DNA of 10,544 nt, from the NCBI GenBank assembly GCA_035690065.1, contig DASSKW010000086.1, positions 1 to 10,544 on the forward strand, read 5' to 3'. This stretch comes from DASSKW01 sp035690065. Its GTDB lineage: Bacteria > Pseudomonadota > Gammaproteobacteria > Natronospirales > REEB76. Positions 7,030 through 10,544 of this stretch are shown here, piece after piece (position 1 is the stretch's first letter; every line of letters starts with the position of its first letter). A program made the position numbers and the translations under genes. The notes beneath the pieces were generated by a model, which made no database searches, had not been told where the DNA came from, and worked only from the letters and a program-made list of their open reading frames with translations.

Positions 7030-8141
7030 GCGTGCACCTCTGTGGCCTTGTCCGCTTTGCGTTGCTCTCGACGTATCCGGTCCTGCACCTGCCCGGCCAA
7101 CTGACCGCAGGCTGCGTCGATATCATCGCCACGGGTACGTCGTGTGATGGTGACGATACCGTGTTGCCACAGATATTCGGCGAAACGATCGATGACCGTT
7201 TGCGGTGAACGTCGGTATTCAGTACCGGGAAACGGATTGAACGGGATCAGATTCACCTTGGCGGGCACATCGCGTAATACTGTCGCCAACTCGCGCGCGT
7301 GTTCCATGCTGTCATTGATACCGTCGAGCATCACGTACTCGAAAGTGACATGCACATGACGATGATCCTGGTTCGCCACGTAATGCCGGCAGGCATCCAT
7401 CAGTTCAGCGATCGGATGCACCTTGTTGATCGGCACCAGCACATCACGCAGTGCATCATTCGGTGCGTGCAACGAGACTGCCAAGGCCACATCGCATTCT
7501 TCCGCCAGTTTGTACAGGTTCGGCACTAATCCGGACGTGCTGAGCGTGACCCGGCGTTTGGACAGGCCATAAGCCAGATCATCCAGCAGGATGCGCAGCG
7601 TGGGCAGCACGTGTTTGTAATTCGCCAGCGGTTCGCCCATGCCCATGAACACCACATTGGTGATGGCGCGTGCCGCCCCATGCGTCGCACCCAGACGCTG
7701 GTTCGCCAGCCACACCTGGCCGATGATCTCGGCGCTGGTGAGGTTGCGATTGAACCCTTGCTTGCCAGTGGCGCAGAAACTGCAATCCATGGCGCAACCG
7801 ACCTGTGATGAGATGCACAGGGTGCCGCGTTCATCGTCTGGGATGAATACCGTCTCGATGCCGTTCGACGCATCCATACGCAACAGCCATTTGCGCGTGC
7901 CGTCCTCCGAAAGCTGTTCGGTGATGACTTCCGGGACCCGTATCTCGGCACACTCGGCCAGCCTTGCGCGCAGGTTCTTGCCAAGATCGGTCATGGCATC
8001 AAAATCCGCGACGCCACGCTGATACATCCACTGCATGATCTGACGCGCACGAAACGGCTTCTCGCCCAGACGGACGAAAAACGCCTCCAGGGCCTGACGA
8101 TCCAGGCCGAGGAGATTCTGTCTTGGTGCGATGTCAGTCAT
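7026..8141 (-). CDS. rlmN: Dual-specificity 23S rRNA A2503 / tRNA A37 C2-methyltransferase RlmN (radical SAM)
   Basis: Radical SAM enzyme with a [4Fe-4S] cluster that methylates C2 of A2503 in 23S rRNA and A37 in some tRNAs, supporting translational fidelity. It has 371 residues (E. coli 384). The cluster motif CAMDCSFC supplies Cys116, Cys120 and Cys123. The family's mechanistic cysteines align with Cys109 (TLCISSQVG), equivalent to E. coli C118, and Cys345 (TRGDDIDAACGQLAG), equivalent to E. coli C355. Other family signatures are FMGMGEPLANY, SLHAPND and PFNPFPGTEYRRS. The start is ATG (8141-8139), with only a weak Shine-Dalgarno sequence, 21 bases after ndk. The stop overlaps the pilW start. 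As an iron-sulfur enzyme it depends on cluster assembly, while an Isc-like module lies just upstream. Confidence 0.97.
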   Translation of the reverse strand: MTDIAPRQNLLGLDRQALEAFFVRLGEKPFRARQIMQWMYQRGVADFDAMTDLGKNLRARLAECAEIRVPEVITEQLSEDGTRKWLLRMDASNGIETVFIPDDERGTLCISSQVGCAMDCSFCATGKQGFNRNLTSAEIIGQVWLANQRLGATHGAARAITNVVFMGMGEPLANYKHVLPTLRILLDDLAYGLSKRRVTLSTSGLVPNLYKLAEECDVALAVSLHAPNDALRDVLVPINKVHPIAELMDACRHYVANQDHRHVHVTFEYVMLDGINDSMEHARELATVLRDVPAKVNLIPFNPFPGTEYRRSPQTVIDRFAEYLWQHGIVTITRRTRGDDIDAACGQLAGQVQDRIRREQRKADKATEVHA

Positions 8142-8162
8142 GCGTCACTTGGATATTTCGAT

Positions 8163-8594
8163 TCAGCGAGTGCGGGGGCACAGATCAAGATCGGCGAAGA
8201 AGAAGCCGATCTCCTGTTTGGCCGTCTCCGCAGCATCGGAACCGTGCACTACGTTCTCATCCACAGTCTTGGCGAAATCGCGACGGATCGTGCCGGGCTC
8301 CGCTTTCTGCGGATCGGTGGCACCCATCACTTCGCGGTGCTTGAGGATGGCGTTCTCGCCTTCCAGCACCTGCACCATCACCGGGCCCGAGATCATGAAT
8401 TCCACCAGCGGTTTGAAAAAGGGGCGTTCACGATGCACGCCATAGAAGGCTTCCGCCTGAGCCTGCGACAGGTGCAGCATGCGGGCGGCCACGATCCTGA
8501 GGCCGGCCTTCTCAAACCGGGCATAGACTTCGCCGATGATATTCTTCGCCACGCCGTCGGGTTTGACGATGGACAAGGTACGTTCGATAGCCAC
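8163..8594 (-). CDS. ndk: Nucleoside-diphosphate kinase
   Basis: Cytoplasmic enzyme that moves the gamma-phosphate of ATP to other nucleoside diphosphates through a phosphohistidine. The product has 143 residues, exactly the length of E. coli Ndk. Visible are the N-terminal AIERTLSIVKPDGVAKN, the ATP-site segment FFKPLVEFMISGPVMV (59-74), GATDP (91-95), the active-site His117 in NVVHGSDA and the conserved C-terminal CPRTR. The frame stays open upstream to 8663, but the start is taken as GTG at 8594-8592. That choice gives the family N-terminus directly, and TGGAG (8603-8607) stands 8 bases before it. ndk opens the ndk-rlmN-pilW-rodZ series and has its own putative promoter upstream. Confidence 0.96.
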   Translation of the reverse strand: MAIERTLSIVKPDGVAKNIIGEVYARFEKAGLRIVAARMLHLSQAQAEAFYGVHRERPFFKPLVEFMISGPVMVQVLEGENAILKHREVMGATDPQKAEPGTIRRDFAKTVDENVVHGSDAAETAKQEIGFFFADLDLCPRTR

Positions 8595-8602
8595 GAAAAC
8601 GA

Positions 8603-8607
8603 CTCCA
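8603..8607 (-). promoter_or_regulatory. Ribosome binding site supporting the GTG start of ndk
   Basis: TGGAG on the minus strand, 8 bases before the GTG at 8594-8592. It supports the GTG over upstream in-frame starts. Confidence 0.65.
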
Positions 8608-8653
8608 GGGACTTGAGGTTGGGGGCTTGCCGGGCCGACGCAATCAAGCCACC

Positions 8654-8673
8654 CATGGTCCATTCAGACCACG
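8654..8673 (-). promoter_or_regulatory. Inverted repeat in the ndk leader
   Basis: On the minus strand CGTGGTC, TGAATG, GACCATG forms a 7-bp arm (one G-T wobble) with a 6-base loop. It lies just downstream of the putative ndk promoter, so it could be an operator or a 5' UTR hairpin. A chance occurrence is possible. Confidence 0.3.
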
Positions 8674-8698
8674 GGAATTCAGCAAGTTCAAAGGGTTA

Positions 8699-8728
8699 AG
8701 TGTACCGGGCGGGGGGCTGGTGAGGCAA
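8699..8728 (-). promoter_or_regulatory. Putative sigma-70 promoter for ndk-rlmN-pilW-rodZ
   Basis: On the minus strand a -35-like TTGCCT (8728-8723) and a -10-like TACACT (8704-8699) are separated by 18 bases; each matches the consensus at 4 of 6 positions. It sits just after the putative iscA terminator and would give a leader of roughly 95-100 bases before the ndk GTG. Position supports it; the sequence match is only moderate. Confidence 0.35.
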
Positions 8729-8730
8729 TG

Positions 8731-8750
8731 AAAAGCGCGCCCGGGCGCTC
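8731..8750 (-). terminator. Putative terminator of the iscS-iscU-like-iscA transcript
   Basis: On the minus strand AGCGC, a 6-base loop, GCGCT is followed by TTTTC, beginning 16 bases after the iscA stop. The hairpin is short but GC-only apart from the base pair next to the T-run. Alternative pairing of the palindrome GCGCCCGGGCGC is possible. The T-run is short, so termination may be incomplete. Confidence 0.5.
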
Positions 8751-8765
8751 CAAATCAGTGGTCGA

Positions 8766-9089
8766 TCAGACCGTAAAGCTCTCCCCGCACCCGCATTCAT
8801 CCTTGATGTTGGGATTATGGAACTGGAAGGATTCGCTCAGGCCCTCGCGCACGAAATCCACCTCGGTCCCGTCCAGGAACGGCAGGCTCTCACGCGGGAC
8901 CACCACCTTCACGCCCCGATCCTCGAACACGGCATCGCCGGGCCGGGCGTCATCGGCATAATCCACCACATATGCAAAGCCGGAACAGCCGGTTTTCTTG
9001 ATAGCCAGGCGCAGGCCCAACCCGCTACCCCGTTTTTCAAGGTAACTGGTCACGCGCTGGGCCGCAGAATCGGTCAGGGTAATCGCCAT
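8766..9089 (-). CDS. iscA: Iron-sulfur cluster assembly A-type carrier IscA
   Basis: A-type carrier that receives or delivers iron-sulfur clusters (or iron) to target enzymes in the cytoplasm. The product has 107 residues, the same length as E. coli IscA. It is very similar along its whole length (MAITLTDSAAQRV; GVKVVVPRESLPFLDGTEVD; FQFHNPNIKDECGCGESF). All three ligand cysteines are present: Cys35 (TGCSG), Cys99 and Cys101 (ECGCGES). The ATG at 9089-9087 is chosen over an upstream extension to 9140 because it gives the family N-terminus. GAGG at 9095-9098 stands five bases before it and overlaps the stop of the IscU-like gene. The strong overall match and the conserved C-terminus favour IscA over ErpA or SufA. 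Confidence 0.93.
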   Translation of the reverse strand: MAITLTDSAAQRVTSYLEKRGSGLGLRLAIKKTGCSGFAYVVDYADDARPGDAVFEDRGVKVVVPRESLPFLDGTEVDFVREGLSESFQFHNPNIKDECGCGESFTV

Positions 9090-9096
9090 TTCAGCC

Positions 9097-9510
9097 TCAT
9101 CCTGTGTCAGCCGCCGTCGGTAACGGCAGCGTGGCATCATTGTAACTCCGAACTGCCGCCCTTACCGCATCTTCCAGCACCAGCACCGCCGCGCGTTTCT
9201 CCGCGGGCAACCCTGATGCTTCTGCCAGGGCCAGACCACGCCATTGGCTCGCTTCCGCGAGCGTCATCCCCGGCAGATGCTCGCTGGCCAGGGAACACAA
9301 GGCGATAGTAGCCGGACAACCATACACCCTGTAGCGACAGGCGGCGATCCGGCCATCCGCGCCGATCTGTAACTGGATCTCGATTTTACGGCCATGCCGA
9401 ACCGCGCCGGCCCGGCCAGTGGCGATCCTGGGAACGTCCGCCGGGAACGCCCCGGCATTGCGGGGCGCATAAAAATGTTCCAGCAAGTGGTCAACTGCGC
9501 CGGGTGCCAT
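9097..9510 (-). CDS. Degenerate IscU/NifU N-domain-like scaffold protein
   Basis: It is homologous to the IscU scaffold but lacks most of the cluster-binding site. The product has 137 residues. The fold signature is kept: DHLLEHFYAPRNAGAF (7-22, compare IscU VIDHYENPRNVGSF), YRVYGC (60-65, compare FKTYGC) and LEDAVRAAVRSY (112-123, compare AEDAIKAAIADY). Of the three IscU cluster cysteines only Cys65 remains (IscU C63). C37 aligns with His39, D39 with Arg41, H105 with Ala107 and C106 with Ala108. Two non-conserved cysteines occur at 58 and 72. The start chosen is ATG at 9510-9508, one base after the iscS stop (TGATATG), without a clear Shine-Dalgarno sequence; an upstream start at 9555 would overlap iscS and add a tail foreign to the family. 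iscA follows 7 bases later. The frame is intact, so this is not an obvious pseudogene. Its function is unknown. Confidence 0.85.
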   Translation of the reverse strand: MAPGAVDHLLEHFYAPRNAGAFPADVPRIATGRAGAVRHGRKIEIQLQIGADGRIAACRYRVYGCPATIALCSLASEHLPGMTLAEASQWRGLALAEASGLPAEKRAAVLVLEDAVRAAVRSYNDATLPLPTAADTG

Positions 9511-9511
9511 A

Positions 9512-10543
9512 TCAGCCCGCGGGCGCGAGCGCCCGCAACCGCCGGTATTCGTCAATCACAATCCGTGCCGCCGCATCCACATCTTCAGCAGTAGTGAAGC
9601 GGCCAAGACTGAACCGCAGACTGGCGCCGGCCAGCTCATCATCACGCCCCAGGGCACGCAACACGTAGGAAGGCTCCGCGTTCGCGGCACTGCATGCCGA
9701 GCCGCTGGATACCGCCAGACCGAAGCAGCCGAACAGCAGACTCTCGCCTTCGATCCCCGGAAAACTCAGATTCAGAATGCCGGCGACGCGTTGTGACGCA
9801 TGTCCATTCAGCAACGCGTCAGGGACACCACGATGCAATGCCTGCCACAACCGCTCGCGCAATGCCGTCAGTTGCGGTACTTCCTCGGCAAGTTGTTCGC
9901 GCGCGATCCGGTACGCTTCCCCCATCCCCACGATCTGATGGGTGGCCAGCGTCCCGGAACGCATCCCGGCTTCGTGTTGACCACCATGCACCATCGGTTC
10001 CAGGTTCACCCGTGGCTGACGTCGCACAAACAACGCGCCGACGCCCTTGGGACCATATACCTTGTGTCCGGAGAGCGACAACAGATCCACGTTCATCGCC
10101 TTGACGTCGATCGGCAGCTTGCCGGCGCTCTGTGCGGCATCGACATGCAACAACGCACCACCCGCATGCACCGCCGCGCTGATCGCAGCGATATCGTTGA
10201 CAGTACCGATCTCGTTGTTGACATGCATGATGGAGACCAGCGCAGTATCGTCCCGCATCGCGGCTGCCACCGCATCAGGCTGGATCAGGCCGTCACTGTC
10301 CGGTTTCAGATACGTGACCGTGAAACCCTCACGTTCCAGTTGTTTGCAGGTATCGAGTACTGCCTTGTGTTCGATACGCGAGGTGACGATGTGCCGGCGC
10401 TTGTCCTTATGAAAATGCAGCACTCCCTTGATCGCAAGGTTATCGGATTCAGTAGCGCCCGATGTCCAGACCATCTCCGGGGTATCTGCATTGATCAATG
10501 CCGCAACTTCAGCCCGCGCTTTCTCGACCGCAGCACGTGCCGC
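9512..10543 (-). CDS. iscS: Cysteine desulfurase IscS/NifS family (5' partial, short C-terminus)
   Basis: PLP enzyme that removes sulfur from cysteine and carries it as a persulfide to acceptors for iron-sulfur clusters and tRNA thiolation. The frame runs off the right edge; about 343 residues are visible, and by alignment with E. coli IscS (404) some 45 N-terminal residues are missing. Seen are WTSGATESDNLAIKG, the PLP-stacking His in IMHVNNEIG, VDAAQSAGKLPID, the PLP-lysine in LSGHKVYGPKG (codon 10063-10061), GMRSGTL and the catalytic Cys in VSSGSACSAANAEPSYV (codon 9694-9692). The body is strongly IscS-like, with the long catalytic loop of group I enzymes. It ends at RRLRALAPAG, about 17 residues before the E. 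coli end, so the tail used by E. coli IscS to bind IscU is absent. It is followed by the IscU-like gene with a 1-base gap. Confidence 0.93.
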   Translation of the reverse strand, partial: AARAAVEKARAEVAALINADTPEMVWTSGATESDNLAIKGVLHFHKDKRRHIVTSRIEHKAVLDTCKQLEREGFTVTYLKPDSDGLIQPDAVAAAMRDDTALVSIMHVNNEIGTVNDIAAISAAVHAGGALLHVDAAQSAGKLPIDVKAMNVDLLSLSGHKVYGPKGVGALFVRRQPRVNLEPMVHGGQHEAGMRSGTLATHQIVGMGEAYRIAREQLAEEVPQLTALRERLWQALHRGVPDALLNGHASQRVAGILNLSFPGIEGESLLFGCFGLAVSSGSACSAANAEPSYVLRALGRDDELAGASLRFSLGRFTTAEDVDAAARIVIDEYRRLRALAPAG

Positions 10544-10544
10544 G

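Larger units (their letters stand above)
8595..8765. other. Intergenic region between iscA and ndk (terminator and putative promoter)
   Basis: This 171-base gap separates the Isc-like genes from ndk. Read on the minus strand it holds, in order, a GC-rich hairpin with a short T-run, a possible sigma-70 promoter and a leader with an inverted repeat. The ndk ribosome binding site follows. No credible gene is seen; the open upstream extension of the ndk frame (to 8663) does not resemble any Ndk N-terminus. Confidence 0.6.

Noticed and set aside
6226..7104. Long + strand open frame (292 codons) opposite pilW
   Set aside because: It is antisense to a well-supported lipoprotein TPR gene, with no plausible domain or independent ribosome binding site.
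8595..8663. Upstream extension of ndk (23 codons)
   Set aside because: The GTG at 8594 gives the exact family N-terminus and 143-residue length with a ribosome binding site; the extension has no family similarity.
9090..9140. Upstream extension of iscA (17 codons)
   Set aside because: It overlaps the IscU-like gene in another frame and adds residues foreign to IscA; the ATG at 9089 gives the full 107-residue protein.
9511..9555. Upstream extension of the IscU-like protein (15 extra codons)
   Set aside because: It would overlap iscS and adds MTNTGGCGRSRPRAD, unlike any IscU start; the ATG at 9510 lies right after the iscS stop.

Overview
The window is a block of conserved bacterial housekeeping genes. 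It most resembles Gammaproteobacteria; a betaproteobacterium or Acidithiobacillia cannot be excluded from sequence alone. The order ndk-rlmN-pilW-rodZ-hisS-yfgM-bamB-der is the classic proteobacterial cluster, and most of the proteins look very close to their E. coli or Pseudomonas counterparts. Base composition is moderately GC-rich and even across the window. I see no mobile element, tRNA, rRNA or CRISPR array.

Layout, left to right. A SlyD-type FKBP prolyl isomerase on the + strand is cut at its N-terminus by the window edge and ends at 454. A gene-free stretch follows (455-636), ending in a strong hairpin terminator that also contains the stop codon of der. Everything else is on the minus strand and is transcribed from right to left: iscS (cut at the right edge), an IscU-like gene, iscA, a putative terminator and promoter region (8595-8765), then ndk, rlmN, pilW, rodZ, hisS, yfgM, bamB and der. 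rlmN/pilW, pilW/rodZ and yfgM/bamB overlap by 4 bases, which suggests translational coupling. bamB and der are separated by a UUCG-capped hairpin.

The genes cover nucleotide balance (ndk), rRNA/tRNA methylation (rlmN), the type IV pilus pilotin (pilW), the cell-shape scaffold (rodZ), histidyl-tRNA synthesis (hisS), envelope translocation and outer-membrane assembly (yfgM, bamB), and 50S ribosome maturation (der). ispG, found between rodZ and hisS in many relatives, is absent. Four genes use non-ATG starts (ndk, yfgM and bamB GTG; hisS TTG), each supported by conserved N-termini and/or Shine-Dalgarno sequences.

The most unusual part is the right end. The IscS-IscU-IscA module has an IscU-like protein that keeps the IscU fold signature but has lost two of the three cluster-ligand cysteines, the conserved Asp and the conserved His. 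Its partner IscS keeps its catalytic Lys and Cys but ends about 17 residues early, lacking the C-terminal tail that in E. coli IscS binds IscU. IscA is intact. No hscB, hscA or fdx follows. This looks like a repurposed or decaying Isc module in which the desulfurase and scaffold lost matching features together.
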